DNA of 62,320 bases, from assembly GCA_016189905.1 (NCBI GenBank), contig JACPRP010000099.1, positions 1-62,320 on the forward strand, written 5' to 3'. The notes under the pieces were generated by a model that worked only from the letters and a program-made list of their open reading frames with translations, was not told where the DNA came from and made no database searches. Position numbers and translations under genes: made by a program. Shown here piece by piece: positions 17,882 through 27,228 of the stretch; within the stretch, counting starts at the first letter, position 1, and every line of letters starts with the position of its first letter. Source of the stretch: Chloroflexota bacterium. GTDB taxonomy: Bacteria; Chloroflexota; UBA6077; FW602-bin22; JACPRP01.

Positions 17882-20147
17882 CGCTCGCCTCCTGCTTGAT
17901 CTCCAGCGTGACCTTACCTCGCACGTAGGTCGCCTCAACTCGTTGCGCTGGCTCCATTTCAAAATCGAAGACGACGTAGTGCCGGCCGGCGACCGTCTCC
18001 TTCCGGCACTTCACCATCTCCTTGTTCTTGACCTTGCGCAACACACGCGTCTGCGCTTCGACGGGCAGCTTCAAGCGGCACTTGAACCTGCCGCGGCCTG
18101 AAACGTAGGCGACGCTGGTCTTTTCTCCCTGGGTTCTGTCGCAGAAGATGGAGACCCTGTGCTCGCCGACGCGCAGATTCTCGATCTCGGCGTGCTCCCA
18201 GTAACTCGGGATCTTTGGCGAGACCTCGAGGAAATTGTCCTTGGCCTCAGGTCGCAGCCCGAAGACGCCCTCGATCAGACCTTGCAGGTACATCGCGGGC
18301 GACCAGAGCTGCATGAACGACAGTCCCTCGGGGATCAACTCTTTATACGTCCCCAGCGTGCCGGTCTCGGTTGTCTCGGTGATATTCCGTAGCAGGCGAA
18401 CGGCGAAATCGGGGTCGCCGTAGCGGAACTCGGCCATCGCCAGCACGCCGGTGGGCAATGTCCAGACAAAATCCTCCTTGTCCTTGGTGTGAACCATCCC
18501 CCAGCGGTTGACCCACTCACGCCGGATTCGCTCCAGCGAGCGCACCGCTCTATCCGGCGGGGCCATCCCTGTCTCCATCGGGACGGCGATGGTCCAGTGG
18601 CCATCGGATCGCGGGCTATGGTCGTCGTTCAGGGAATCGGCGTAGAGGGCGTCCTCCTCGATCCACCAGTCGGCGTTGATCGCGTCCTTGAGGTCATCGG
18701 CCAGTTGCAGGTATCGCTCGCGATCGCTGGCCGAGCCGAGGGCCTCGGCCATATCTGCGAGGCAATAAATTGCCCTGGTGAAATAACAGATGGAATCGAG
18801 CTTCTCCGAGCCCATTCCTGTTCGCTCCACCACCCCGTTGCCGTCAGGGTAGTAGTCGAGATCCACATCCCAGTGTGCAGGCACGTAGTCGAGAACCCCC
18901 ATCGCACAGATCGGGTACACGTCCTCGAGAAATACCCTGTCCCCCGTCCATTTGAAGTAATTCCACGCGGCAATCGTGTACTGCGGCGTTTCCTGCGTGT
19001 TGCCGGGGTGGAAGACCCTACCACCCGTCGATATCTCGTGAGGAATCCTGCCGCACAGCTTATCGCCATACGATGCCAGGCCCAGGAGGGCGTCTTTGGC
19101 GATGTCCCAGTAATCGACCACCATCAGCCCCGGGATGGAGTAGGCCGTGTCGGTGCCGAAGAACTGCACGTATTCAGGGATGCCCGCGTACAGGTACCGC
19201 CCCACGTACGGTGTAACATCGGCGGTCAGCATCACCAGGTTGGCTTTGGCGGTGTAGAAGGCCATGGTGTGCCAGGGATCCGAGCAGTCAAAACGCACCC
19301 CGGAGAAGACCTTCTCCTCGTAGTAGGCGATCTTATCTTGCAGCAACTGCTGGCCTTGACCGATGAGGAGGTTGAAGCGGTGGATTGCCTCGGGATAGCC
19401 GCGCTGATTCTCGGCGATGAAGAGGAAGGGCAAGAAAGCCTCTTCCCCCGCCCCGAGGTTGATGCCGTACGTGAACTTGACCGTTTTCCTGCCGTCTTGC
19501 TCGCCGAACTGCTCGCTTTCGGGTCTCGCCTTCGTGCCGAAGACCACGGCCCAGTGCTCCGGTCTCTTGCTGTCGTAGGCGATCGCCCGGCCGTTATCGT
19601 AGAACACGATGTCGTCGCCATTAGGCAGGCCGCTGAACCAGCTAGGCAAAATGTTCACCATCGTGAGAAAGTTGAGCTTGAACAGCGCCGCGTGCTCCCG
19701 CCGGTTGACGATGCGCACCAGCGCGAACAGCGCTGGCAGATCCTCGACGACAAAGTCGGTGCGGGTCACCTCGAAACCGTTGCGCTTGAAGACGAAATCG
19801 ACGTACGCGAGGTGATTGACGAACGTATCGCTGTTCTTCAGGACCCAGGTCTCGTCGTCTTCGGTGATGCTGAAATAGAAGCTTTCGATGGCTTTGGTTG
19901 GATGCGCCCAGACCCCGCCCATCTCGCTCAGCAAATGGGCGGCCTGTTCGGGGCGCTCTGCCGCGCCGACGACGCCAATTGGCTTGCCAACCAGAAAGCC
20001 AGGGCGACGCCAGCCAAGTGGCGGGTACTCGCCACTTTGCGAGCCTATCTCGTAAAGACGCTTGCCGCTGATAAAGTACAGGAGATCGATATCGTCGAGC
20101 CGCCTGCCCTTGATAGTGCCGAAATCGAGTATCTGTTCTCTTGCCAT
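17856..20147 (-). CDS. Six-hairpin glycoside hydrolase, glycogen-debranching/glucosidase-like
   Basis: 763 residues. The N-terminal third is beta-rich. The central part has the alpha/alpha-toroid features of GH15/GH63/GH116-type enzymes: FFGTDTAYSIPGL, GRIPHEIS near residue 375, HPGNTQETPQYTIAAWNYF, YPDGNGVVERTGMGSEKLDS, and LPTGVLAMAEFRYG. Acidic residues in these blocks are plausible catalytic acids but I cannot assign them. No signal peptide, so cytoplasmic. A glycosyltransferase 14 bases upstream and a receiver protein overlapping downstream complete the operon. Likely role: handling a storage or compatible-solute glucan. Confidence 0.75.
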   Translation of the reverse strand: MAREQILDFGTIKGRRLDDIDLLYFISGKRLYEIGSQSGEYPPLGWRRPGFLVGKPIGVVGAAERPEQAAHLLSEMGGVWAHPTKAIESFYFSITEDDETWVLKNSDTFVNHLAYVDFVFKRNGFEVTRTDFVVEDLPALFALVRIVNRREHAALFKLNFLTMVNILPSWFSGLPNGDDIVFYDNGRAIAYDSKRPEHWAVVFGTKARPESEQFGEQDGRKTVKFTYGINLGAGEEAFLPFLFIAENQRGYPEAIHRFNLLIGQGQQLLQDKIAYYEEKVFSGVRFDCSDPWHTMAFYTAKANLVMLTADVTPYVGRYLYAGIPEYVQFFGTDTAYSIPGLMVVDYWDIAKDALLGLASYGDKLCGRIPHEISTGGRVFHPGNTQETPQYTIAAWNYFKWTGDRVFLEDVYPICAMGVLDYVPAHWDVDLDYYPDGNGVVERTGMGSEKLDSICYFTRAIYCLADMAEALGSASDRERYLQLADDLKDAINADWWIEEDALYADSLNDDHSPRSDGHWTIAVPMETGMAPPDRAVRSLERIRREWVNRWGMVHTKDKEDFVWTLPTGVLAMAEFRYGDPDFAVRLLRNITETTETGTLGTYKELIPEGLSFMQLWSPAMYLQGLIEGVFGLRPEAKDNFLEVSPKIPSYWEHAEIENLRVGEHRVSIFCDRTQGEKTSVAYVSGRGRFKCRLKLPVEAQTRVLRKVKNKEMVKCRKETVAGRHYVVFDFEMEPAQRVEATYVRGKVTLEIKQEASDGNEGSGG

Positions 20148-20161
20148 CAATCTAAACAGAT

Positions 20162-21577
20162 CTAGCGCAATTCGTTCAGCACCTGGCGGCTGATTCTGTC
20201 GCGGGCTCTGCTGGCGGCCTCGGTGATCTGAGGGACCACCGCCGACAGCGTGGTCAGAATCTGGCTCGACCAGGTGTAATGATCGAGAACCGTCTGCAAG
20301 CCGGCTCTGCGAATGGCCTCTTTCTCCCTTTCGCTCATGTCTAGAATTCGCTGGAACGTTCGCGCCACATCGTCGGGATCATCCTGCCGCGTCACGAAGC
20401 CGTCGACGCCGTCCCGCACCTGCTCGGCCAGGCCGCCCGTGTCGGAGACGACGACGAGGGCGCCCTGCCGGCGCCCGTGGATTCTGATCTCGACGGGCGT
20501 GAGGCCGAAAGGCTCGAGATAGGCGAGGCTTGCCGCGGCGATGGTCTTCTCCCATTGCAGTATGCAGGCTACCAGCTCTGGATCGAAAGCGAAGATCAGG
20601 CTCGCATCGAGGCCTAGCTGCCGGGCGAGATCGCTGAGCTCCGGATACTCGGGTGAGACCATGACCACCGCGTGCACTTTTCCTTTCAGCTTCGCCGCCG
20701 CCTTCAGAAAGATGTCGTAGCGCTTGTAAGCGACGGACCGTCCCCAACTGAAAATCAGCGGTTTATCCGTGGGGATCTTGTATTGCTGCAGCTTGCCGAC
20801 GATCTGGTTGCGGTCGCGCAGGCGGAAAGCCGGGCTGATGGGGTTGACGCCGTTGCCGGTCGGGACCATGTTCTCGGCCCTGGCGCCATAGTCCTCGATG
20901 ATATGGCGGGACATGAACTTGCTGATGTACCCGAGCTTCGCCTTGGGCGTAACCTTGGGCCAGTGAATGCCCACGCTTTCGACCATCAGTCGTTGTGGAT
21001 TGGGCAGGGGTAGCTCGTGGGTTAGCGCGGTGGCGTGAACGACGTAAATGGCGGTCAGATCGGCGTCGCAGGCATCCTCTTGCAGCGTCGCGTACAACGG
21101 GGCCAGGGCAAACAGCGAATCGTGGCAGTAGGCCACCGCCATTTGGTGGCGGCGGGCCATGTTGAGGGCCACCGCGGCGCCGGCGGCCGAACTGGCCTTC
21201 CAGTTCTCGATATCGCCGATATCGGCGACGCCCCAGGGGGCGCTGGGCAGGTATCCCTGTGTAAAATTGATGAGGTACTCGAACCTGCCGCCCATCCGGG
21301 CGATCTGCTCTTCGGCCTGTTTCTGGAATTGCGGGTCTCTTCGTTCGTGTCCCTTGGCGTAGGCTATTTCGGCGAAGTAAGGCGTGATGTCAACGCCCTC
21401 TTTGGCTAGCTCATCCTTGATCGTGGGCAAAGCGCCAAGATGGCCTCGGGTGACGGTGGCGACCCCACCCCCGAAGGTCTGAATCCCCTCGAAGGTGAGA
21501 TGGATGATCGCGAGGTCCAATCTGGAGCCCTGCGCCGGTCGCGTGCGCTCGTTCTGGAAACCTTTCTCTGTCTGCAT
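20162..21577 (-). CDS. GT4/GT5-like glycosyltransferase
   Basis: 471 residues, GT-B fold. LTFEGIQTFGGGVATVTRGH near residues 27-46 is the glycogen-synthase-like N-terminal glycine loop. GYISKFMSRHIIEDYG near 218 and FSWGRSVAYKRYDIFLKAA near 275 are the C-terminal domain start. YLEPFGLTPVEIRIHGRR near 358 is the E-x7-E donor site, and VVSDTGGLAEQV follows. These fit retaining GT4/GT5 enzymes. Cotranscribed with the glycosidase, it probably builds or extends the same alpha-glucan. ATG at 21577 has AGAGG upstream. Confidence 0.85.
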   Translation of the reverse strand: MQTEKGFQNERTRPAQGSRLDLAIIHLTFEGIQTFGGGVATVTRGHLGALPTIKDELAKEGVDITPYFAEIAYAKGHERRDPQFQKQAEEQIARMGGRFEYLINFTQGYLPSAPWGVADIGDIENWKASSAAGAAVALNMARRHQMAVAYCHDSLFALAPLYATLQEDACDADLTAIYVVHATALTHELPLPNPQRLMVESVGIHWPKVTPKAKLGYISKFMSRHIIEDYGARAENMVPTGNGVNPISPAFRLRDRNQIVGKLQQYKIPTDKPLIFSWGRSVAYKRYDIFLKAAAKLKGKVHAVVMVSPEYPELSDLARQLGLDASLIFAFDPELVACILQWEKTIAAASLAYLEPFGLTPVEIRIHGRRQGALVVVSDTGGLAEQVRDGVDGFVTRQDDPDDVARTFQRILDMSEREKEAIRRAGLQTVLDHYTWSSQILTTLSAVVPQITEAASRARDRISRQVLNELR

Positions 21578-21895
21578 GTTACCATCGCCTCTACTCTGAA
21601 GTCGTGGCGTCGTAGCGAGTTGCCTCTGGACGTCGCTACCTGTAGCGTTTTCCTATTATGTATAGCTTATTGTGTATAGCTATGGAGCAACCCGATGGCT
21701 TTCCCCCTCTCCCTTCGCGGAAGGGAGAGGGGACTACAGGTCCTTCTCAGGAAGGACTCGCATGATAGCTAAGAGTGTTCAAGAACTGCTATTAGGCAAG
21801 CTCGATGGTTAGAACTGCAAGAAGCATGCCAGAAGGGCTGCCTGCCCGAGATGGTTAAGGAAGAGGGGGGTGATAGGGTAACAGTTATGCCGAAG
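21578..21895. other. Intergenic region with a 13-bp stem hairpin
   Basis: CCCCTCTCCCTTC-GCG-GAAGGGAGAGGGG at 21704-21732 is a perfect hairpin. It lies between the glycosyltransferase promoter region and the 3' end of the beta-propeller gene and could terminate the latter. The rest is non-coding, with AT-rich sequence near 21655-21680 that likely contains the glycosyltransferase promoter. Confidence 0.55.
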
Positions 21896-23656
21896 CTACG
21901 GCTGCTGCTTCTCGAAAGCCGCGGTAAGGTCGGTATCGGGCAGCTCGGCGGGGCGGCAGAGCCAGGCCAGGTTGTTGGGGCAGTACTGGTTGAAGAAACG
22001 GCTGTTCTGCACCTGCGCCCGTAAGTCCGCCGACAAAAGGACGGGGTCGTCGGTCAGCACGAACTTCAGGTTGTCGGCCAGCAGGATGCCGCGCGTTATG
22101 CGAACCGCTGGATTGTTCGGATCAGGGAAGGAGTGCAGTATCGCCCGCTGGAAGCGCTGGTAGATGAAGTTGGCGTTGTTCGGGTCGCGGGCCGGACGGC
22201 TGGTAGGGAAGCCCCAGATCTCGAGGGCGACCAGGGGACCGAAGTCTCCCATTTGAGCTGCCTGTTGTCCGGCGGCCAGATAGGACTGCAGGAACTGGAC
22301 GTTTACCCCTTCGAAGGAGTCGGGGACGTTGGCCTGCAGGTGGGCGAGGACGGCGTTACCATAGTTCGGCGTGGTCGGTGGAGGAGCGCTTGCTGCGAGG
22401 GCCGGGTCGTTGGCCGGGAAGGTGGCGAAGTTGACGGTGGTGACGGGAAGGACGTCGGGGTCGAGCAGGTTCACGGGTCTGACGCCGTCCGGATGGACGC
22501 GCAGGACGTGGCGCTGGAAGACCTGAGCCGCGAAGCCGAGCAGGACGAAGGAGCGTGAGACGGGGAAGCCGAAGGTATCGGTGCCGCCACGGCCCTGGAA
22601 GTAGGCCTGGATGGCGGGGTTATCGATGCAAAAGCCCGTCTCGGGGAAGAAGGGAGCCGTCGGCGGGCAGACGTCGCCGGGGGTTGGCGGTGGTGGGGGG
22701 CCAGGCGGAGGTGTAGGTGTCGGTGTGGGCCCTGGTGGGGGCACTGGCCCGAGAACGCCACCCTGGGCGCACTGGCCGGCGGGGACCTCAAACGCAAACA
22801 AGTCCAGGCCCAGACCCGCCGTGGTCCAAAAGGCGCTTTTGGGAGCGAATGTTGTCGAATCGCACTCCAAATCCTCTAAGGGGAAATTGGGCGGCAGCGG
22901 TGCATTGGCGAAGAAGTTGATGGACCCGCCGTCTTTCGTCACCGAAAAAACCTGCCTGCCAACGGCGTTAGCGACGTAAAGCGTCGCCGCGTCGGCGATC
23001 GCAATCCCAGAATTATCCCTGCCCGGCCCGCCCAACTTCCCCAAGACGTCAATGGAGCCCAGTTGCGTTCCTGTTTGACTGAAGTGGACGATGGTTCCCG
23101 ACCTGTCGACGCCGACCCAGAGTGTGTCGTCGGTGCCGTCGTAGGCCAGCCCGTCGAGGATGGCAGCGAACCTGACGCCGAGGGTGGCCTCGAAGCGGAG
23201 CATAGCGGTGCTGGTACCCGCGGTCTTGTCCAACGAGATGGTGTATACGCTCACATTGTTCATGGATACGCCCTGTTTCATCGTCCCGGCCCAGAGCTGG
23301 TTGTTCTTAGCGTCCCACGAGATGGAGTGGATGCCCTGCTCGCTCGGGATCTCCGTGACGCTGATGGATCCGAGGACCGCGCCATTCGCCGGGTTGACGC
23401 GGGTGATCACGTTGTTTAGGGAACACGACACTAGCAGGTCCTGCCCGTCAAAGGCGACACCGAAAAGGAACTCATTGGGGCAACCGGGGTCCGGATTAAC
23501 CGCGATGGTACGGAGGAGATCGCCCGTGGCCGCGCCGGCCGGCGCTGGCGAGGCGAACAGACCTGAAGCGATGACGAAAATAGCCAGGAAGGATGCCGCG
23601 CGGAGAAATAGCCCGGCCGTTCCAGTGTGCGTTGCCTGCGAAGTCAAACATAGCAT
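21896..23656 (-). CDS. Secreted beta-propeller protein with proline-rich linker and C-terminal surface module
   Basis: 586 residues. The signal peptide spans about residues 12-43 (FLAIFVIASGLFASPAPAGA). Residues 45-295 form repeated blade-like units (GVAFDGQDLLVSCS, ISWDAKNNQLWAGT, LAYDGTDDTLWVGVD, IAIADAATLYVAN), a propeller of the NHL/YncE kind. A Pro/Thr/Gly linker follows near 305-330, then a module beginning FFPETGFCIDNPAIQAYFQ with GGTDTFGFPVS, a repeat seen in secreted Chloroflexota proteins. AGGAGG ten bases upstream supports the ATG. An IS630 element ends only 54 bases before the start and may have displaced its promoter. Confidence 0.8.
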   Translation of the reverse strand: MLCLTSQATHTGTAGLFLRAASFLAIFVIASGLFASPAPAGAATGDLLRTIAVNPDPGCPNEFLFGVAFDGQDLLVSCSLNNVITRVNPANGAVLGSISVTEIPSEQGIHSISWDAKNNQLWAGTMKQGVSMNNVSVYTISLDKTAGTSTAMLRFEATLGVRFAAILDGLAYDGTDDTLWVGVDRSGTIVHFSQTGTQLGSIDVLGKLGGPGRDNSGIAIADAATLYVANAVGRQVFSVTKDGGSINFFANAPLPPNFPLEDLECDSTTFAPKSAFWTTAGLGLDLFAFEVPAGQCAQGGVLGPVPPPGPTPTPTPPPGPPPPPTPGDVCPPTAPFFPETGFCIDNPAIQAYFQGRGGTDTFGFPVSRSFVLLGFAAQVFQRHVLRVHPDGVRPVNLLDPDVLPVTTVNFATFPANDPALAASAPPPTTPNYGNAVLAHLQANVPDSFEGVNVQFLQSYLAAGQQAAQMGDFGPLVALEIWGFPTSRPARDPNNANFIYQRFQRAILHSFPDPNNPAVRITRGILLADNLKFVLTDDPVLLSADLRAQVQNSRFFNQYCPNNLAWLCRPAELPDTDLTAAFEKQQP

Positions 23657-23710
23657 TTCTTCTTTGCCTCCTGCGGCTCAGACCGGCTCGTTTCGAAAAC
23701 CGAGTCGGTC

Positions 23711-24815
23711 TAAGTAGGTAGTGGTAAGAATCTTGCAGCCTGTCTGTCGAAAAATGCAGGAGGTAGTTCGTATGCTGCTGCGACAGCCGACAGACGAGGA
23801 AACCAAGGAACTCAAACGGATGACCCGCCAGGAAATCGGTCGAGTGAGCCAAAGGGCCCAAATGATTTTGCTCGCGGCGCAAGGACGGATGTACACGGAG
23901 ATCGCCCGGATCTTTGAGACTACCACTGTGACGGTGGTCACCTGGATTGGGCGATTCAACCAGGGGGGGCCAGCCAGCCTCTTTGATGAACCGCGCCCCG
24001 GTCGGCCGCGCAAGGCGACGGAGCGAGTGATCGAAACCGCTGCCGAGATGATTTGCCATGATCCGCAGCGGGAAGGTTATTTAGCAACCTTCTGGACGGC
24101 GGCGATGATGGTCCTGGCCCTGGTGGGCAAGTTGGGGGTGCAACTCAGCCAGAGCACAGTGCGAGCGATGTTCAAGCAACTGCACTTGAGTTGGGGACGG
24201 CCGCGTTTGGCTATGCCCAGTAAGATCGATCCTGACAAGGCGCGGAAACAATGGCTCATTGCCCAGACCGTGATTGAGGCAGGGTCAGAGGCTGTAATCC
24301 TGTATGCTGACGAGTGTCGTGTACAACTGCTACCTCTGATTCGGGCGATGTGGCATTGGGTCGGTCAACAGATACGGGTGCCTACCCCTGGCACTAATGA
24401 CTGGCGTGCCCTGTTCGGCGCACTGAACATCCGGACAGGGCAATGGACATATCTCGAACGTCGCCAGCTGAAGAAGGAGGACTTCGTTGCATTCCTCGAT
24501 CACCTTCTGACAGTTTATCCGACGGAAGTGATCATCCTGATTGTCGACAACTACAGCAGCCATACGGCAGGCGTTGTTGCGGAGTGGTTGCAAACACATT
24601 CTCGTCTGCACTTACTCTACCTGCCGAAGTACTGCTCGCATCTAAACCCGGTCGAGCAAATCTGGCTCAGAATGAAGAACAAGATCGCGGCCGACCGCCT
24701 CTATGGGTCAATGCAACTGTTGCTCGACGCCGTGACCCGGTTCTTCAAGGAAATGTCGCCAGATCAAGCTCTGGTATGGGCGGCAGCATGAAAGAAATTA
24801 ACTGTTACGTACTTA
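23711..24815 (+). mobile_element. Complete IS630-type insertion sequence
   Basis: 1105 bp bounded by imperfect inverted ends, left TAAGTAGGTAGTGGTAAGAA and, read on the complement, right TAAGTACGTAACAGTTAATT. TA is present at both outer edges, the usual IS630/Tc1 target duplication. One transposase gene fills it. It inserted between the propeller gene start and the region upstream of the flavin reductase. Confidence 0.85.
23721..24791 (+). CDS. IS630 family transposase
   Basis: Up to 356 residues. The N-terminal part has an HTH (ARIFETTTVTVVTWIGRFNQ near 55-75) and the linker GRPRK. The DDE catalytic domain has D in LYADECRVQL (first acid, near 197), D in LIVDNYSSHTAG (second, near 274) and E in HLNPVEQIWLRMKN (third, near 311), the standard order for IS630/Tc1-mariner. 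The GTG at 23721 lies inside the inverted end. ATG at 23754 or 23772 is a more likely start. The frame is intact, so the element may be active. Confidence 0.92.
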   Translation: MVRILQPVCRKMQEVVRMLLRQPTDEETKELKRMTRQEIGRVSQRAQMILLAAQGRMYTEIARIFETTTVTVVTWIGRFNQGGPASLFDEPRPGRPRKATERVIETAAEMICHDPQREGYLATFWTAAMMVLALVGKLGVQLSQSTVRAMFKQLHLSWGRPRLAMPSKIDPDKARKQWLIAQTVIEAGSEAVILYADECRVQLLPLIRAMWHWVGQQIRVPTPGTNDWRALFGALNIRTGQWTYLERRQLKKEDFVAFLDHLLTVYPTEVIILIVDNYSSHTAGVVAEWLQTHSRLHLLYLPKYCSHLNPVEQIWLRMKNKIAADRLYGSMQLLLDAVTRFFKEMSPDQALVWAAA

Positions 24816-25082
24816 GTTGCTGTGCCTACTGCCGCTGCATCTGGAAGGCAGCCGTCAAATCTATTCTGTCAATAGGAAGAACGCACCTTTATTCGGAGAT
24901 CATCCTCACATAGCGGCACCGCCGGTGGAACGTGGGCGTCGTTGCGGAAACGATTCCCGGACAAGAACACAAAGGAGAAGCAGCAACATTCGTGCCAAAC
25001 CCTCGATAGGAGGGCATGGTTCATATTCTGGCACAGTCGGCGTCGATGGTAGCAATGCCTCGGACCCGGGGAAGGGCACTCG

Positions 25083-25577
25083 CTAACGTATCTGCTCCAA
25101 TGGCTCTGGCCTGGCATACCTCACGGCCCGCCAGTAGACTAACGGCGCTTCTTCCCGGAGCACCTGGCTGTTGAGAACCTCGCCGACGAATATCGTGTGG
25201 TCTTTCGCGTCGTGGGTCGAGATCACCTTGCACTGGATGAAGGCGATGGCATCCTTCAAGACCGGCGTAACCTGCCCCCGCTCTTCCCGAAAATAGTGCG
25301 CATCGGTCTCGGTCGGACCTTTTCTTCTGCCGAAATGGCGTGCGATCTCGGCCTGCGACGCGCCCAGCACATTCACGCAGAACTTATCCGAGCTTACGAT
25401 CAGAGGGTAGGTGTCGTGTGTCTTCGACGCGCTCACCATCACCAGCGGATGCTCGTAAGATACCTGTGATACCCACGTCGCGGTGAATCCCCGCACCTGC
25501 CCACGATACTCGGTGCTGATCACAAAGACGCCGTTGGCTATCAAGCGAAGTCCGGCGCTCAGCCTCTTGTCGATCAT
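25083..25577 (-). CDS. Flavin reductase-like FMN-binding protein
   Basis: 164 residues, the size of single-domain flavin reductases (PF01613). GVFVISTEYRGQVRGFTATW near residues 16-35 and SQVSYEHPLVMVSASKTHDT near 37-56 form the FMN-binding strand-loop. FCVNVLGASQAEIARHFG near 66-83 is the second signature. It probably reduces free flavin or binds FMN for a partner oxygenase, but no partner is adjacent. It is a single gene diverging from the cysteine synthase operon, with an inverted repeat between them. Confidence 0.88.
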   Translation of the reverse strand: MIDKRLSAGLRLIANGVFVISTEYRGQVRGFTATWVSQVSYEHPLVMVSASKTHDTYPLIVSSDKFCVNVLGASQAEIARHFGRRKGPTETDAHYFREERGQVTPVLKDAIAFIQCKVISTHDAKDHTIFVGEVLNSQVLREEAPLVYWRAVRYARPEPLEQIR

Positions 25578-25645
25578 TTCCCACCTCGATCCTTACAGCG
25601 GTTTTCATTAGTCTCGATCGCTCGTCCCCTTGGTGACGGTGTCCA

Positions 25646-25681
25646 GACCGACGCATCCTTCCGCTGAAGAACGCGTCGGTC
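25646..25681. repeat. Inverted repeat between divergent flavin reductase and cysteine synthase genes
   Basis: GACCGACGC (25646-25654) is exactly repeated as its complement GCGTCGGTC (25673-25681) across an 18-base loop. A similar imperfect pair (GACCGGCTCG ... CGAGTCGGTC, 23682-23710) sits directly at the IS630 edge. It may be an operator or a REP-type hairpin; the sequence does not decide. Confidence 0.45.
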
Positions 25682-25819
25682 TATCATATAGAGACGGCCA
25701 TCGCCAGTCGTGCAAGTTCCATGCCGAGACACCCTCACACGATGGCTCTCGATAGCCAGCTTGATGCGGAATGATTCTCAGGTTCAGGCTTTGTTAATTC
25801 GAGTTGACAGGAGACTCTT

Positions 25820-26806
25820 ATGGAGGGTAGAATACTTGCGAGCCTGCGGGGAGTTTGCGAATCGGAAGAGGATTGCCGGATGAGGGTGCGGGTAGTCGAC
25901 AGCGTTCTAGAGCTTATTGGGAGCACCCCGATGGTTCACCTCAGCCATCTGATCGACGGGCGGTGGGCCAGGCTGCTGGGCAAGCTTGAATTGGCGAATC
26001 CTGGCGGCAGCGTCAAGGACCGCATTGCCCTGGCGATGATCGAGGAAGCGGAAAAGGCCGGTCGTCTGAAGGTAGGCGACACGATTGTCGAGCCGACGAG
26101 CGGCAACACAGGCATCGGGCTGGCAATGGTGGCGGCGGTCAAGGGCTATCGCCTCATCTTGACGATGCCCGAAGACATGAGCATCGAGCGGCGCACGCTG
26201 CTTGCGCTGTACGGAGCGGAGATCGTGCTGACGCCCGCCATTGAGGCGATGTCGGGGGCGGTCTTCGCCGCCGAGCAACTGGCTCGCAAGCACGGGTACT
26301 TCATGCCGCAGCAATTCCTGAATCCCGCGAACCCCGAGGTCCATCGCCGTGTCACGGCACGGGAGATTCTGGAGGCGACCGACGGGCGCCTGGATGCCTT
26401 TATTGCCGGCGTCGGGACGGGGGGCACCATCACAGGGGTTGCCGAAGTTCTCAAGGAAAGCCTGCCCGACGTGCTGATTGTTGCCGTCGAGCCGATGCGC
26501 TCCCCGGTCTTATCCGGCGGAAGGCCAGGCCTTCATCGGATACAAGGGATTGGCGCGGGCTTCGTGCCGGGCATCTTGAATCGAGCTATCATCGACAGGG
26601 TCGTCGCCGTGACCGACGAGGACGCGTTTCGCACGGTCAAGCGTCTCGCCCAGGAGGAAGGCATCCTGGCGGGCATCTCCGCCGGGGCAGCCGTCTTCGC
26701 CGCGCTGGATTTCTGTCGCGACCTCGGCGAGGGCAAGACGGCGGTCGTCATGCTGCCGGACACAGGGGAGCGCTATCTCAGTTTGGCGCAGTCGTTCAAA
26801 ATGTAG
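25820..26806 (+). CDS. Cysteine synthase (PLP-dependent), first of two paralogues
   Basis: 328 residues. NPGGSVKDRIA carries the PLP lysine K66. PTSGNTGIGLAM is the substrate loop, GVGTGGTITGVAE the phosphate cradle, and LAGISAGAAVFAA the C-terminal PLP pocket. It makes cysteine from an activated serine and sulfide or a protein thiocarboxylate. ATG at 25820 has AGGAGA six bases before it. A second ATG at 25880 would give the standard N-terminus, so the first 20 residues are doubtful. It heads an operon with a JAMM peptidase 12 bases downstream, which recalls the mec-cysO-cysM genes of Mycobacterium tuberculosis. Confidence 0.9.
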   Translation: MEGRILASLRGVCESEEDCRMRVRVVDSVLELIGSTPMVHLSHLIDGRWARLLGKLELANPGGSVKDRIALAMIEEAEKAGRLKVGDTIVEPTSGNTGIGLAMVAAVKGYRLILTMPEDMSIERRTLLALYGAEIVLTPAIEAMSGAVFAAEQLARKHGYFMPQQFLNPANPEVHRRVTAREILEATDGRLDAFIAGVGTGGTITGVAEVLKESLPDVLIVAVEPMRSPVLSGGRPGLHRIQGIGAGFVPGILNRAIIDRVVAVTDEDAFRTVKRLAQEEGILAGISAGAAVFAALDFCRDLGEGKTAVVMLPDTGERYLSLAQSFKM

Positions 26807-26817
26807 GGGCGGAAGTT

Positions 26818-27228
26818 GTGATCTATTTTCAAGAGAAACAACGCCAGGAGATAATCGAGCACGCGCGAGTGGAGAAGCCCAACGAGGCCTGCGGCATGGT
26901 CGCCGGCGTGAGAGGACGGGCTGTCAAGATCTTTCGGGGGACGAACGTCGACGCCAACCGACGCGTCCGCTATTCGATGGACCCGAAAGAGATCCTTAAG
27001 GTGTGGAAGGAGATCGACGACAACGACTGGGAGCTGCTGTGCATCTACCATTCGCATCCTCACACCCAGGCTTACCCTTCGGCCACCGACGTTTCCCTGG
27101 CATTCTATCCAGAATCGACTTACGTCATCGTTTCGCTGATGGACCAGGACAACCCGGTCATGCGGGCGTTCCGCATCGTCGATGGGCAGATCAATGAAGA
27201 GGAGATTGGGATACTACCAGATGAATAG
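26818..27228 (+). CDS. JAMM/MPN (M67-type) metallopeptidase, Mec-like
   Basis: 136 residues, a minimal JAB/MPN domain. E23 in NEACGMVAG, then HSHPHTQAYPSATD at 78-91, gives the complete zinc motif (E, H78, H80, S88, D91). Bacterial members remove residues after the Gly-Gly end of ubiquitin-like sulfur carriers: Mec releases cysteine from CysO-cysteine, QbsD trims QbsE. Its position between a cysteine synthase and LarE fits such a role. The likely substrate, a MoaD-like carrier ending GGR, is 21 kb away at 48290. GTG start. Its stop overlaps the LarE start by eight bases. Confidence 0.88.
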   Translation: MIYFQEKQRQEIIEHARVEKPNEACGMVAGVRGRAVKIFRGTNVDANRRVRYSMDPKEILKVWKEIDDNDWELLCIYHSHPHTQAYPSATDVSLAFYPESTYVIVSLMDQDNPVMRAFRIVDGQINEEEIGILPDE

